64,000 nucleotides of DNA from Rhizobiales bacterium NRL2 (GCA_001664005.1 CP016093.1:4517031-4581030); one strand, 5' to 3'. Positions 9,262 to 18,044 are shown, numbered from the stretch's first letter. Notes: generated from the letters alone by a model not told the origin. A program made the numbers and translations.

Positions 9262-10050
9262 ATGATTCCGCTGCATGACGACGCGCCGGCGCACCGCACG
9301 CCCTGGGTCGTGCGGTCGGTGGTCGGCCTGTGCGTCCTCGTCTTCCTCTATCAGCTCGTCCTCGACGAGCGCGCGGAAGTCGCGCTGATCTATCAGTTCG
9401 GCATGATCCCGGCCGCCCTGTTCGGTCATGGCGCCCTACCCGCGGATCTGGCCGTCGTTCCGCCGGTGCTGACCCTGGTCACGACGATCTTCCTGCATGG
9501 CGGCTTCATGCACCTGATCGGCAACATGCTGTTTCTCTGGGTCTTCGGCGACAATGTGGAAAGCGCCATGGGCCACTGGCGCTTCGTGGCCTTTCTGCTG
9601 CTGACCGGCGCCATCGCCGCGCTGTGCCATGGCCTGTGGGACACGACCTCGGAAGCGCCGCTGATCGGCGCGTCGGGCGCGGTCTCCGGCGTGCTGGGCG
9701 GCTACATCATCCTCTATCCCAGGGCCCGGATCCTGGTCGGCATCCCCATCGGCTTCCTGTTCATCCCGCTGCGCCTGCCGGCGCTGGTGCTGCTGGGCCT
9801 CTGGTTCGGGCTGCAGGTCCTCAACGTGCTGCGCGTCGGCAGCGAGAGCGACCCCATCGCCTGGTTCGCCCATGTCGGCGGCTTCCTGGCAGGGGCGGCG
9901 CTGGTGCTGCTTTTCCGCGACCGCGATCATCCGATCCTGTCGAAGGAGAAGGAGATGGCCCTCGCCCCCTTCGGCAAGGACGCCGCGATCCGCATCCTGC
10001 GGCCCGAGCCGCATCCGGACTCGCCCTACAAGCGCGGTCCCTGGGGCTGA
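9262..10050 (+). CDS. rhomboid family intramembrane serine protease
   Basis: A 262-residue inner-membrane protein with about six membrane segments. The catalytic serine lies in GASGAVSGVLGGY near residue 140 and the partner histidine in HVGGFLAG near residue 204. HGGFMHLIGNMLFLWVFGDN is the conserved loop and second segment of rhomboids. These enzymes cut membrane proteins within the bilayer, but the substrate here is unknown. The C-terminus carries a short cytoplasmic tail ending in SPYKRGPWG. The gene is transcribed divergently from the DUF6134-like gene and convergently with the next gene. Confidence 0.92.
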   Translation: MIPLHDDAPAHRTPWVVRSVVGLCVLVFLYQLVLDERAEVALIYQFGMIPAALFGHGALPADLAVVPPVLTLVTTIFLHGGFMHLIGNMLFLWVFGDNVESAMGHWRFVAFLLLTGAIAALCHGLWDTTSEAPLIGASGAVSGVLGGYIILYPRARILVGIPIGFLFIPLRLPALVLLGLWFGLQVLNVLRVGSESDPIAWFAHVGGFLAGAALVLLFRDRDHPILSKEKEMALAPFGKDAAIRILRPEPHPDSPYKRGPWG

Positions 10051-10077
10051 GATGCGGCAAGCGGCGCCGCCAACGCC

Positions 10078-11304
10078 TCAGACCAGTATGGTTTCGGCCT
10101 CCGCCGGGGCGTAGCAGGCAACCGGCGAGCCGCGTTCGGACAGCATCTGCTGCGCCGCCTCCAGCTTGGCGTCGATGGCGGCGTCGTTCTGGTCGGGGTC
10201 GTGGTGGAACAGGTAAAGCCCCTTCACGTCGGCCTGGCAGGCCAGTTCCACCACCTGGCTGAGGCAGGAATGGCCCCAGCCGATCTTGGAGCGGTATTCG
10301 TCGTCGGTGTAGGTGGTGTCGGTGACCAGCATGTCCGTGCCGCGCACGAAGTCGGCCAGGTTCTGCATGTAGTCGGGCGCGTGATAGTCCGAATCCGGCA
10401 GGAACATCTCGTTGTCGGTGATGTAGCAGAACGACCGTCCCGCATAGTCGACGCGATAGCCCAGGCAGTAACCGGGATGGGACAGCAGCATGGTCTTCAC
10501 CGGAATGCCGGAGACGTCGTACTCGCCCTCGCGCAGATCGCGGTAGGTCACGCGGGCGCCGAACTCGCGCACGGTGATCGGGAAGTAGGCGCCGCTCATC
10601 TGTTCCGAAACCAGCTTCTCGATGCCCATGGAGCCGTGCATCGGTCCCAGCACCTCGTAGTCGTTGCCGGGAATGAACAGCGGCGCGAAGAACGGCAGGG
10701 CGTTGATGTGGTCCCAGTGCGGATGGGAGATGAAGATCTTCCCCTCCGAGCGGGTCTTGCCTTCGGCCAGCAGGTTGGAGCCGACCTCGCGGATGCCGCT
10801 GCCGGCGTCGAAGATGAAGAACTGCCCGCGCGGGAAGGAGAGCGTCACGCACGAGGTGTTGCCGCCGTATTTGAGGCTGTCCGGCCCGGGCTTGGGCAGG
10901 GTGCCTCGCACGCCCCAGAACTTCACCGCGATCCTGTCGGACAGCACGCGCTCGACCGTCTTCAGGAAGCTGTCGGCCTTGATCGGCTTCAGGATGTAGG
11001 CGTCGGCGCCCAGCTCCATCGCGCGGGCGCGGTCGTACTCGAAGGCCTTGCCGGAAAAGACGAAGATGCGCATCTCGTCGAAGGACGGATCCTCGCGCAG
11101 TTTCTGCGTCAGTTCCATGCCGTCCATCTCCGGCATCATGACGTCGGTCAGCACCGCGTCCGGCCGGTCGCGGCGCACCGCTTCCAGCCCCTCGATGCTG
11201 GAGGCGAAGACGCTGACCTCGTAGCCGGCGCGCTCGAGCACCGCGCGCGCGTGCCCCGCAGTCAGGCGATCATCGTCGATGATAACGAAGCGTCCGCTGG
11301 CCAA
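10078..11304 (-). CDS. response-regulator receiver fused to metallo-beta-lactamase hydrolase
   Basis: A 408-residue two-domain protein. Residues 1-120 are a receiver domain with acidic residues at 10-12, phospho-acceptor D54 in VLTDVMMPEMDG and lysine 106 in ILKPIK. Residues 127-408 form a metallo-beta-lactamase-fold hydrolase with the metal motif H194-P-H196-W-D198-H199, a later GHSCLSQV and HHDPDQND. KFWGVRGTLPKPG and YGGNTSCV place the second part near cyclic-nucleotide phosphodiesterase-like and PhnP-like hydrolases. The arrangement implies an enzyme whose activity is controlled by phosphorylation. No histidine kinase is adjacent, so the kinase must be elsewhere. The substrate is unknown. 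Confidence 0.85.
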   Translation of the reverse strand: MASGRFVIIDDDRLTAGHARAVLERAGYEVSVFASSIEGLEAVRRDRPDAVLTDVMMPEMDGMELTQKLREDPSFDEMRIFVFSGKAFEYDRARAMELGADAYILKPIKADSFLKTVERVLSDRIAVKFWGVRGTLPKPGPDSLKYGGNTSCVTLSFPRGQFFIFDAGSGIREVGSNLLAEGKTRSEGKIFISHPHWDHINALPFFAPLFIPGNDYEVLGPMHGSMGIEKLVSEQMSGAYFPITVREFGARVTYRDLREGEYDVSGIPVKTMLLSHPGYCLGYRVDYAGRSFCYITDNEMFLPDSDYHAPDYMQNLADFVRGTDMLVTDTTYTDDEYRSKIGWGHSCLSQVVELACQADVKGLYLFHHDPDQNDAAIDAKLEAAQQMLSERGSPVACYAPAEAETILV

Positions 11305-11400
11305 TGGACTGTTCCCCTCATGCGCGGCCGCGAGGCCGCCGTTCCCCTCGGGCGAAAATGAACGATCTTGCGGACATATGCAATTTCAGGTCCGCGGCGG

Positions 11401-12147
11401 TCAGCCGCCGAAGACCCGTTGCAGCAGCGCCGTGGTCCGCTCCGCCGGATTGTTGCGGATCGCCGCCTCCTCGCGCGCCAGGTAGTGGAAGATGCCGTCC
11501 AGCCCCAGGGTGAGCACATGATCGGTGAGGTCGGCGCGCAGGTCCGGCACCATCGGCATGCTGCGGAACTCGCCGACGGTCTGTTCGTATGTCTCGATCG
11601 CGCCGACCTCGGCCAGGCTTTCGTCCACCACCGGCTTCATCTCGGCGCGCAGGCCGGGCGTCATCTGGCGGCGGAAATACTGCGTCGCCGCGTCGTCGGG
11701 ACCGTTGAAAATCTCCATGACGTCCTGGATCGTCATCGCCTCGACGGCGTCCACGAACAGCGGCTTCGCCCTGGCCGCCGCGGTCTCCGCCGCGCGGTTG
11801 AGCCGGTCCTCCAGCGCGTCCAGCTGGTTCGACATGCCCAGCCGGCCGAGGATCGACTGGGCCCTGGCGAGGTTCTCCGGCAGCGGGATGTGGATCGCCG
11901 GATCCGCGTCGAAACCGTCGATGGCGCTGACCTGATCGACCACCCGACCCGAGCCGACGCGCAGCGCTTCCTTCAGGCCGGCGCCGATCTCCGAGCGGCT
12001 GAGGCCGCCCTGCCGCTCGCCGCCCGCGGCAGGCGCGTTCTTCACGGCGCCGCCCAGCAGGTCCTTCGCCTTGCCGAAAAGGCCGTCGGCCTGAACCGGG
12101 CCCGCGATGGCGAAGAGCAGCACTGGCAATATGAACATGCGGCGCAT
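11401..12147 (-). CDS. exported DUF4197 domain protein
   Basis: A 248-residue protein with a signal peptide (MRRMFILPVLLFAIAGPVQA). The DUF4197 signature runs from about residue 48: SEIGAGLKEALRVGSGRVVDQ, IHIPLPENLARAQSIL, ATQYFRRQMTPGLRAEMKP, and GLDGIFHYLAREEAAIRNNP followed by RTTALLQRVFG. The family is periplasmic and widespread in proteobacteria, but its function is unknown. The length is normal. It lies about 96 bases upstream of the receiver/hydrolase gene on the same strand, and no functional link is clear. Confidence 0.88.
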   Translation of the reverse strand: MRRMFILPVLLFAIAGPVQADGLFGKAKDLLGGAVKNAPAAGGERQGGLSRSEIGAGLKEALRVGSGRVVDQVSAIDGFDADPAIHIPLPENLARAQSILGRLGMSNQLDALEDRLNRAAETAAARAKPLFVDAVEAMTIQDVMEIFNGPDDAATQYFRRQMTPGLRAEMKPVVDESLAEVGAIETYEQTVGEFRSMPMVPDLRADLTDHVLTLGLDGIFHYLAREEAAIRNNPAERTTALLQRVFGG

Positions 12148-12572
12148 GGCCGAACCTCTTGATCGATGGGACCGGAAGCCATGGTCGCAGACAGGGGGGC
12201 GTGGGGAAAGCCGAAGACCACGGCGGCCGACGCGGCATGGATTGGGGGGTCGGGGATCCTGATTACCGCATCAGCCGCCGGGAGCCTTCCGGCTGACCGA
12301 CAGTCAGCAAGTAGCAGGCCATGCGACCGCCACCGGCGCCGCGCGGGCCAGATTGTGATCGAGGATTCATCTAACCGATTGCGGCGGCATGATCTTTCTT
12401 GCCGCACACTTTCCGTGAAGGCACCCGGCGGCGTCTCCGGAATACGGCGCGCCATGTGCCGGAGACGCGGAATCCGCCGCGGATCGCAAACTGACAGCCA
12501 TTTGGTTCGGGCCGACGCGGGGCGCAGGTGCAAATTGCGATTCGCCTGTCGCGGGTGCGGCGGCCGGCGGGT
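12148..12572. other. gene-free stretch of about 425 bases
   Basis: Between the DUF4197 start and the end of sspB I see no convincing coding sequence on either strand. Open frames here are GC-rich shadows without recognisable residues or ribosome sites. No tRNA cloverleaf or strong hairpin is evident. The part near 12160-12260 may hold the DUF4197 promoter. Confidence 0.5.
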
Positions 12573-13070
12573 TCAGCTCTTCTTGCGGAACGCGTCCAGG
12601 GAAACGACCTCGCCCTGCTTCTCCTCCTCGGCCGGGGCCTCGTCGGAGATTTCGTCGGCCTCGTCACTGTCGCCGCCGACGGGCAGGTTCCGGGCCGGAT
12701 CCACCGGCCCTTCGGCCGGCGCCCATTCGCCCTGGGGCTGGAACTGCAGCCCGAACTGGACGCTGGGATCAGCGAAGGATGTGATGGCGACGTACGGTAC
12801 CCGGATGCGCGTCGGCAGCTTGTTGAAGCTGAGCGAAACCTCGAAGGCCTCGTCGCCGATCTCCAGATCCCAGTACTGGTGCTGCAGGACGATGGTGATA
12901 TCGCTGGGATAACGCTCCAGCAGATGATCGGGCAGTTCCACGCCGGGGAACCGCGTCAGGAACGTGACATAGAAATGATGGTTGCCGTGCAGCCCGTCCG
13001 TCGCGGCCTTCTGCAGCGCCGCGCGGACCACGCCACGCAATGCGTCTTCGACCATTTCGGAATAATTCAT
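12573..13070 (-). CDS. sspB: SspB-family ClpXP adaptor protein
   Basis: A 165-residue protein of the alphaproteobacterial SspB family. SspB binds the N-terminal part of ssrA tags and delivers tagged proteins to the ClpXP protease in the cytoplasm. Residues 1-115 form the tag-binding domain (HHFYVTFLTRFPGVELPDHL, DITIVLQHQYWDLEIGDEAF, FNKLPTRIRVPYVAITSFAD). An acidic linker (DSDEADEISDEAPAEEEKQG) leads to the short tail VVSLDAFRKK, which in this family docks on the ClpX zinc domain. The start at 13070 has a strong GGAGG site. The tmRNA gene, which encodes the tag this protein should recognise, lies just upstream on the same strand. Confidence 0.92.
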   Translation of the reverse strand: MNYSEMVEDALRGVVRAALQKAATDGLHGNHHFYVTFLTRFPGVELPDHLLERYPSDITIVLQHQYWDLEIGDEAFEVSLSFNKLPTRIRVPYVAITSFADPSVQFGLQFQPQGEWAPAEGPVDPARNLPVGGDSDEADEISDEAPAEEEKQGEVVSLDAFRKKS

Positions 13071-13135
13071 CCGAGCCTCCCGGACCTTTCGGCCCACGCC
13101 CCCTTCTGGCCGCCCCCACGGCGGCGCGAATTCAG

Positions 13136-13408
13136 TGGGGGACTTCTGTTGCCCGGCGTCCCCCGTGCCGCGCTTACCTGGCAATATTAGGCAGCGAGCG
13201 CCATTTCGTTGTCATTGGCACTTGTGAAAACGGCCCGATAACGGCGGAGCCATTCCGGGCGAAAACCACGTCTTTACCACGCACGTCGATCCTGTTTCGC
13301 CCCCATGAAGCCCCCGCGAGGCGGGAAATTGGTGGAGGCGCCGGGTACTGCCCCCGGGTCCGTTACGCTTATTCCACGTAGCGTTTATCGCCATAGTCGG
13401 TCACCCGA
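13136..13408 (-). ncRNA. ssrA: two-piece (circularly permuted) tmRNA
   Basis: On the minus strand the acceptor piece ends at 13330 with CGCCTCC-A-CCA. Its T arm is CCGGG / CCCGG around a seven-base loop. The coding piece starts at 13304 with GGGGGCG, which pairs with CGCCTCC to form a 7-bp acceptor stem containing the G3-U pair recognised by alanyl-tRNA synthetase. GGGGGCGAAACAGGATCGAC is the normal tmRNA 5' sequence. The order acceptor piece, short loop, coding piece is the permuted arrangement of alphaproteobacteria. The tag frame lies at 13187-13219. TATATT at 13416-13421 is a candidate -10 box. The outer ends are estimates; the last hairpin is GGGGGAC/GTCCCCC at 13137-13164. Its role is to rescue stalled ribosomes and tag the product. 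Confidence 0.93.
13187..13219 (-). other. ssrA degradation-tag reading frame
   Basis: Within the tmRNA coding piece, ten codons followed by TAA encode ANDNEMALAA. With the alanine delivered by the tmRNA itself, the tag is AANDNEMALAA. The start AAND and the end ALAA are the parts that SspB and ClpX are known to recognise. At 11 residues it is as short as the Escherichia coli tag and differs from it at three middle positions. Many alphaproteobacterial tags are longer. Confidence 0.9.
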
Positions 13409-13522
13409 CGCCTGCAATATAAGCAATCGGCTGGAATTTTCCAGCGCGCCGAAGAGCCCCTTCGGCGGACGGCCGCGAATCGGCTTATGATCGCCGTTCC
13501 CCTGGCTACGGAGCATCACGAC

Positions 13523-14455
13523 ATGCCGCTTTCCGCCCAACAGCTTCGCGAGATCGAGGAACAGCGGGCCGAGGCGACCCCGACGCGGCGCGCGGTCTCG
13601 CCGGCGCTGGAGGAAATGCTCTACCGCCCCATCGAGGTGCTGGACCACGGCTTCGTGCGGGTCATCGACTACATGGGGGACGACGCGGCGGTGGTGCAGG
13701 CCGCACGCGTTTCCTACGGCCGCGGCACGCGCAAGGTCAGCCAGGATTCGGGCCTGATCAACTACCTGATGCGCCACCGGCACACCACGCCGTTCGAGAT
13801 GTGCGAGATCAAGTATCACGTGAAGCTGCCGATCTTCGTCGCCAGGCAGTGGATCCGCCACCGCACCGCCAACGTCAACGAATACTCCGCCCGCTACTCC
13901 ATCCTGGACCGGGAGTTCTACATCCCGGCGCCGGAGCAGCTCGCCGCCCAGTCGCGCTCCAACCGCCAGGGCCGGGGCGACGTGCTGCAGGGGGAGGAGG
14001 CGGAGCGCGTGATGCGCCTGCTGCGCGAGGATTCGGAGCGCGCCTACGAACACTACCAGGAGATGCTGAACGAGGACGACGCCGGCGCGCCGCTGGATGC
14101 GGAGCGCAGCGGGCTGGCGCGGGAACTGGCGCGGATGAACCTGTCGCTCAACTTCTACACCCAGTGGTACTGGAAGACGGACCTGCACAATCTGATGCAT
14201 TTCCTGTCGCTGCGCGCCGACAGCCACGCGCAATATGAAATTCGCGTCTACGCGGATGCAATGATGGAGACGCTGCGCGCCTGGACGCCGCTCTGCGCCG
14301 CCGCCTTCGAGGAATACCGCATGGGCGGCGCGCACCTGTCGGCGAAGGGCGTGGCGGCGCTGCGCCGGATGCTCGACGGCGAGGCCGTGACGCAGGAAAA
14401 CAGCGGTCTTTCGGCGCGCGAATGGCGGGAGATGATGGCCGCGCTCGGCCGATGA
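13523..14455 (+). CDS. thyX: FAD-dependent thymidylate synthase ThyX
   Basis: This 310-residue enzyme makes dTMP from dUMP with methylene-tetrahydrofolate, NADPH and FAD, as an alternative to ThyA. The ThyX motif region reads [19 protein letters not shown] near residue 115. It is preceded by [20 protein letters not shown] and followed by [20 protein letters not shown] and [12 protein letters not shown]. The ATG at 13523 ([14 protein letters not shown]) has a GGAG site. An ATG at 13487 would add 12 residues. The gene is divergent from ssrA. Its stop overlaps the start of an AT-rich SIR2-like gene by four bases, an unusual neighbour. Confidence 0.95.
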   Translation: MPLSAQQLREIEEQRAEATPTRRAVSPALEEMLYRPIEVLDHGFVRVIDYMGDDAAVVQAARVSYGRGTRKVSQDSGLINYLMRHRHTTPFEMCEIKYHVKLPIFVARQWIRHRTANVNEYSARYSILDREFYIPAPEQLAAQSRSNRQGRGDVLQGEEAERVMRLLREDSERAYEHYQEMLNEDDAGAPLDAERSGLARELARMNLSLNFYTQWYWKTDLHNLMHFLSLRADSHAQYEIRVYADAMMETLRAWTPLCAAAFEEYRMGGAHLSAKGVAALRRMLDGEAVTQENSGLSAREWREMMAALGR

Positions 14456-15491
14456 TCACGAAGCCCACAGTCTTTGTTGTAGGTGCAGGAGCGAGTGCCG
14501 AAGCCGGATTGCCTATCGGCGACACACTAAAATCGAGCATCGCCACGAAATTAGACATTCGCTTCCCAGATGGGTATCAACAAACATCAGGTGATACAGA
14601 AATAACACGCGCACTCAAGCATGTTGTGCGTCAATCAGATTCGGAAAATATCAACCCCCTTCTTCACAAATGTTGGTTTATTAGAGACTCCCTTGTTCAA
14701 GCTGCATCAGTTGATAACTTTGTGCAAGCCCACAATCACGATGAGGATATTGGGATGCTGGCCAAATTGGCCATTACCCGCTGCATTCTGAATTCAGAAA
14801 AGAAGTCGATGCTTTACATTGATCCGCGAGCCGCAAATCCCCGCATGAATTTTGATTCTCTTAATAAAATATGGTACAGTAAGCTATTCAAAATTCTAAT
14901 TGAAGGTGTTGATCGAAATAACATAAAGAGTCTACTTAACAAAGTATCGTTTATAATATTTAACTATGATCGATGCGTTGAGCATTATTTATTTAACGCT
15001 ATTCAATCATACTACGACCTTAGCGACGAGGAAGCAGGTGAAGTTTTGAACCAATGCTCGTTTGTACACCCGTACGGAACCGTTGGAACCCTTCCTTGGC
15101 AAGGAAGCTCAAATACGGTCCAATTTGGCAAAGAACTATCAGCTATTCCCACCATTTCTGCGTCGAACAGTATTCTGACATTTAGTGAAAGCATGAAATC
15201 AAAGGAAGTTGATATATCAATAAGGAAAATAAACAATTCTGGAAATCGTATCATTTTTCTTGGTATGTTTTATCATAGACAAAATTTGGAAATTATATTC
15301 CCTAGTAATAAAAACACTATACGAATATTTTCGGAACTGCTTTCAAAATATCTGACTATGATACTGAAGTCATAAAGAATATGTTATCTCAAAAATTTGG
15401 GAGCCCCAGCCATCTAGCTGAAATTCACATTAGAAATGATCTAAAATGTGGTGATTTCTTTGATCATTTTAGACTCGGAATTGCAGATTAG
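14452..15491 (+). pseudogene. SIR2-like domain protein, frameshifted near its 3' end
   Basis: The ATG at 14452 overlaps the thyX stop (ATGA). The N-terminus has the nucleotide-binding motif VFVVGAGASAEAGLPIGDTL, followed by FNYDRCVEHYLFNAI near residue 170 and FVHPYGTVGTLPW near 205, as in SIR2-like NAD-binding proteins. The frame closes at 15375 after IIFLGMFYHRQNLEIIFPS. The next frame continues GTAFKISDYDTEVIKNML and runs to a TAG at 15491, which looks like the native C-terminus. One missing base in the A run near 15310-15314 or the T run near 15328-15331 explains the break. SIR2-like proteins often act as NAD-depleting antiphage effectors, which is only inference here. The sequence is much more AT-rich than thyX, so it was probably acquired. 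Confidence 0.75.
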
Positions 15492-15644
15492 GTGGCTGAA
15501 TGAACACTCTCAAGCACCTCAGCCTGATTGGTGTGAAAATTGCTTGCAACGTAGGGTCGCGCCCATTGCCTTGATGGGTCAGAGGGGCTAGAGGGAAGGG
15601 GTTTCCGTGCGTGTCCGCAGCCGGCAGGAAAGAGACGTTTTGCG

Positions 15645-16082
15645 ATGAGCGAACCCAGCGGCGAGTCCCGTGCCGATAGTCCGGACGCGGCGATGACGGA
15701 ACGCTTCGACCGCTGGCTCCAGGCCTTCGGCAGCGCCTGGCAGAACCAGAACGCCGAGGAGATGGCGGCGCTGTTCGCCGGCGACGGCGGCTTTTTCGAG
15801 ACGCCCTTCGGCCCGCCCTGCCGGGGCCGGTCCGAGATCCTGGCCCACTGGCAGGAAGCCCTGGGGCGCCAGGACAACGTGGTTTTCATGTACAGGACGA
15901 TGGCCGTGCGCGACGACTTGGGCGTGGCCCGCTGGGCGGCCCAGTTCGATCTCACCGAGGCCGGCCTCCGGCTGGAGTTCGATGGCGTCATCGAATGCCG
16001 CCTCGCCGCCGACGACACTGCCCGCCTGGTGCGCCTGTGGTGGCACGACCGCGAGGCGCCCCGACGCAAGCAGCCCGCCTGA
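15645..16082 (+). CDS. SnoaL/NTF2-like protein
   Basis: A 145-residue cytoplasmic protein with an NTF2-like cone-fold pattern. It has a helix with WLQAFGSAWQNQNAEEMAAL, then GGFFETPFGPPCRGRSEILAHW, then beta strands such as VVFMYRTMAVRDDLGVARW and LEFDGVIECRL. The family includes SnoaL-like enzymes, steroid isomerase relatives and non-catalytic binding proteins. I see no clear catalytic pair, so no reaction is assigned. It starts about 150 bases after the SIR2-like gene and ends 67 bases before the acyl-CoA ligase gene, on the same strand. The two may be co-transcribed. Confidence 0.7.
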   Translation: MSEPSGESRADSPDAAMTERFDRWLQAFGSAWQNQNAEEMAALFAGDGGFFETPFGPPCRGRSEILAHWQEALGRQDNVVFMYRTMAVRDDLGVARWAAQFDLTEAGLRLEFDGVIECRLAADDTARLVRLWWHDREAPRRKQPA

Positions 16083-16149
16083 CTCGTCGCATTTACCTTC
16101 GCGCCCGCGCCGTTATCATCGCCCCTCGCATCGAAGGGGAGGATGAGAC

Positions 16150-17688
16150 ATGGCGGTCAAGGTCTATGACTGGCTGGCGAAGAACGCGGCGTTCCGCGGC
16201 GATCACCTGGCAATGTGCGACCTGGCGAGCGGACGGCGCTTCTCCTACAGGCGCGCCAACGACCGCGCCGGCCGGGTCGCCACCTGGCTGACGGAGGATT
16301 TCGGCATCGGGCGCGGCGACCGCGTCGGCGTGCTGGCCCCCAACACCACGGACGTGCTGGAAATCCAGTTCGCCTGCGCCAAGCTGGGCGCGGTCTTCCT
16401 GCCGCTGAACTGGCGGCTGACGGTGCCCGAGCTCTGCTTCATCGCCCGGGACGCCGGTCCCAAGGCGCTGATCCACGGCGAGGAGTTCGCCGACAGCGCC
16501 AGAGCCGTGGCGGCGGAAGTCGGCATCCCGCACCTGGCGCAGACCAAAGGCGACGGCTCCGATTCACCCTATGAGCGCGGCATCGCCCGCCACCTGGTGC
16601 CGACGGAGATGGTGGCTCTCGACCACGACGACCTCTGGACCATCATGTACACCTCCGGCACCACGGGCCTGCCGAAGGGCGCCATGATCACCCACGGCAT
16701 GACCTTCTGGAACACGGTCAATCTGGGACTGCCGCACCGGATCACGCCGGACGCGGTGCAGCTCACCGTGCTGCCCCTGTTCCACACCGGCGGCCTCAAC
16801 TGCTACACGAACCCCGTGCTGCACGCCGGCGGTACGGTCCATGTGATGAAGGCATTCGACCCGAAGGCATGCCTGGACCTGCTCACGGACCGCAAGCTCG
16901 GCATCACCCACTTCTTCGGCGTGCCCGCGAACTACCAGTTCATGGCGCAGCAGCCCGAATTCGAGACCGCCGACCTCTCCGGGGTCCGGATGGCCGGCAT
17001 CGGCGGCGCGCCGTCATCGCTGTCGCTCCTCGAGACCTGGGACCGGAAGGGGCTGGGCCTGGCGCAGGGTTTCGGCATGACCGAGACGAGCCCGTCCGTG
17101 CTGGTGCTGGACGCCGCCGACGCCATGACCGCGCCCGGCTCCTCGGGCAAGCCGGTGATGCACAACGATGTGCGGATCGTCGACGAGAACGGCGAGGACG
17201 TGGCGCCAGGCGAGGTCGGCGAGCTCTGGGTCCGGGGGCCGAATATCACCCCCGGCTACTGGAACCGTCCCGAGGCCACGGCGGAGACCATCACCGACGG
17301 CTGGCTGCACACCGGCGACGCCACGCGCATGGACGAGCGCGGCTTCTACTACATCGTCGACCGCACCAAGGACATGTACATCTCCGGCGGCGAGAACGTC
17401 TATCCGGCGGAGGTCGAGAACGTGATCTACCAGCTCGACGGCATCGCCGAGGCGGCCGTCATCGGCCTGCCCGACGACAAGTGGGGCGAGATCGGCTGTG
17501 CGGTGATCGTGCTGAAGAAGGGCGCCGAGCTGACCGGAGAGGCGATCATCGCCCACTGCCGGCGGAACCTGGCCACCTACAAGACGCCGAAGCGGGTCGA
17601 GTTCATCAGCGAGTTGCCGCGCAACGCCACCGGCAAGGTGCTGAAACGGGAACTGCGCGACAGCATCGGCAAGGCCGACGCGGCCTGA
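16150..17688 (+). CDS. acyl-CoA synthetase (AMP-forming, class I adenylate-forming)
   Basis: A 512-residue enzyme that should join a carboxylic acid to CoA through an acyl-AMP. The P loop is YTSGTTGLPKGAM near residue 160. The adenine motif is QGFGMTETSP near 305 and the ATP motif is GWLHTGDATRMDERGFYYIV near 385. The hinge is RTKDMYISGGENVYPAEVE, and the catalytic lysine lies in NATGKVLKREL close to the C-terminus. The length is normal for medium- or long-chain and aryl acid ligases. The substrate is unknown. The ATG has a GGGGAGGATGAGAC upstream that serves as ribosome site. Confidence 0.92.
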   Translation: MAVKVYDWLAKNAAFRGDHLAMCDLASGRRFSYRRANDRAGRVATWLTEDFGIGRGDRVGVLAPNTTDVLEIQFACAKLGAVFLPLNWRLTVPELCFIARDAGPKALIHGEEFADSARAVAAEVGIPHLAQTKGDGSDSPYERGIARHLVPTEMVALDHDDLWTIMYTSGTTGLPKGAMITHGMTFWNTVNLGLPHRITPDAVQLTVLPLFHTGGLNCYTNPVLHAGGTVHVMKAFDPKACLDLLTDRKLGITHFFGVPANYQFMAQQPEFETADLSGVRMAGIGGAPSSLSLLETWDRKGLGLAQGFGMTETSPSVLVLDAADAMTAPGSSGKPVMHNDVRIVDENGEDVAPGEVGELWVRGPNITPGYWNRPEATAETITDGWLHTGDATRMDERGFYYIVDRTKDMYISGGENVYPAEVENVIYQLDGIAEAAVIGLPDDKWGEIGCAVIVLKKGAELTGEAIIAHCRRNLATYKTPKRVEFISELPRNATGKVLKRELRDSIGKADAA

Positions 17689-17692
17689 GCCG

Positions 17693-17965
17693 TCAGGCCG
17701 CCTCCGCCGGGGTCAGGGTCTCCAGCGAGAGCGCGTGCACGCGCTCGTCGAGCTCCGCCTTCAGGGCGCGGTAGACGGCGCGCTGGCGGGCGACGCGGTT
17801 CTGGCCGTCGAAGGCCGCCGCGACGATGCGGACGTGAAAATGGGTCTCGCCCTCGGGACGGTAGCCGGCGTGACCGCGGTGCTTTTCGGAATCGTCGCGG
17901 ATCGTCAGTTCGGCCGGGCTGAAAGCCGCGTTCAGCTTGCTCTCGATCCGCTCGCGATAGGTCAT
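17693..17965 (-). CDS. bolA: BolA family protein
   Basis: A 90-residue BolA protein with the class II KH-like fold. The family core appears as SEKHRGHAG, then THFHVRIVAAAFDGQNRVARQR and AVYRALKAELDERVHALSL. The histidines in KHRGH and THFH are the usual positions for iron-sulfur ligation with a monothiol glutaredoxin. BolA proteins act in iron-sulfur trafficking and stress shape control. Its stop is five bases from the convergent acyl-CoA ligase gene. bolA next to a J-domain gene and cobST is a familiar alphaproteobacterial neighbourhood. Confidence 0.92.
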   Translation of the reverse strand: MTYRERIESKLNAAFSPAELTIRDDSEKHRGHAGYRPEGETHFHVRIVAAAFDGQNRVARQRAVYRALKAELDERVHALSLETLTPAEAA

Positions 17966-18044
17966 CTCGTTTCCCTTTCAGGGGCGCGGTCTGTCGCGCC
18001 TGTCAAGCTTGTTCGTTGCTCCGGCCGCCACCATACTCCGCAGC

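Noticed and set aside
12148-12572. Possible gene between sspB and DUF4197
   Set aside because: No frame has a credible start, ribosome site or protein-like composition.
13212-13394. Minus-strand 60-codon frame over the tmRNA
   Set aside because: It crosses the processed ends of both RNA pieces, and the RNA explains the sequence.
13305-13490. Plus-strand frame reading LVEAPGTAPGS
   Set aside because: It lies over the tmRNA acceptor piece on the opposite strand. Peptides of this type are a known false translation of such RNA regions.
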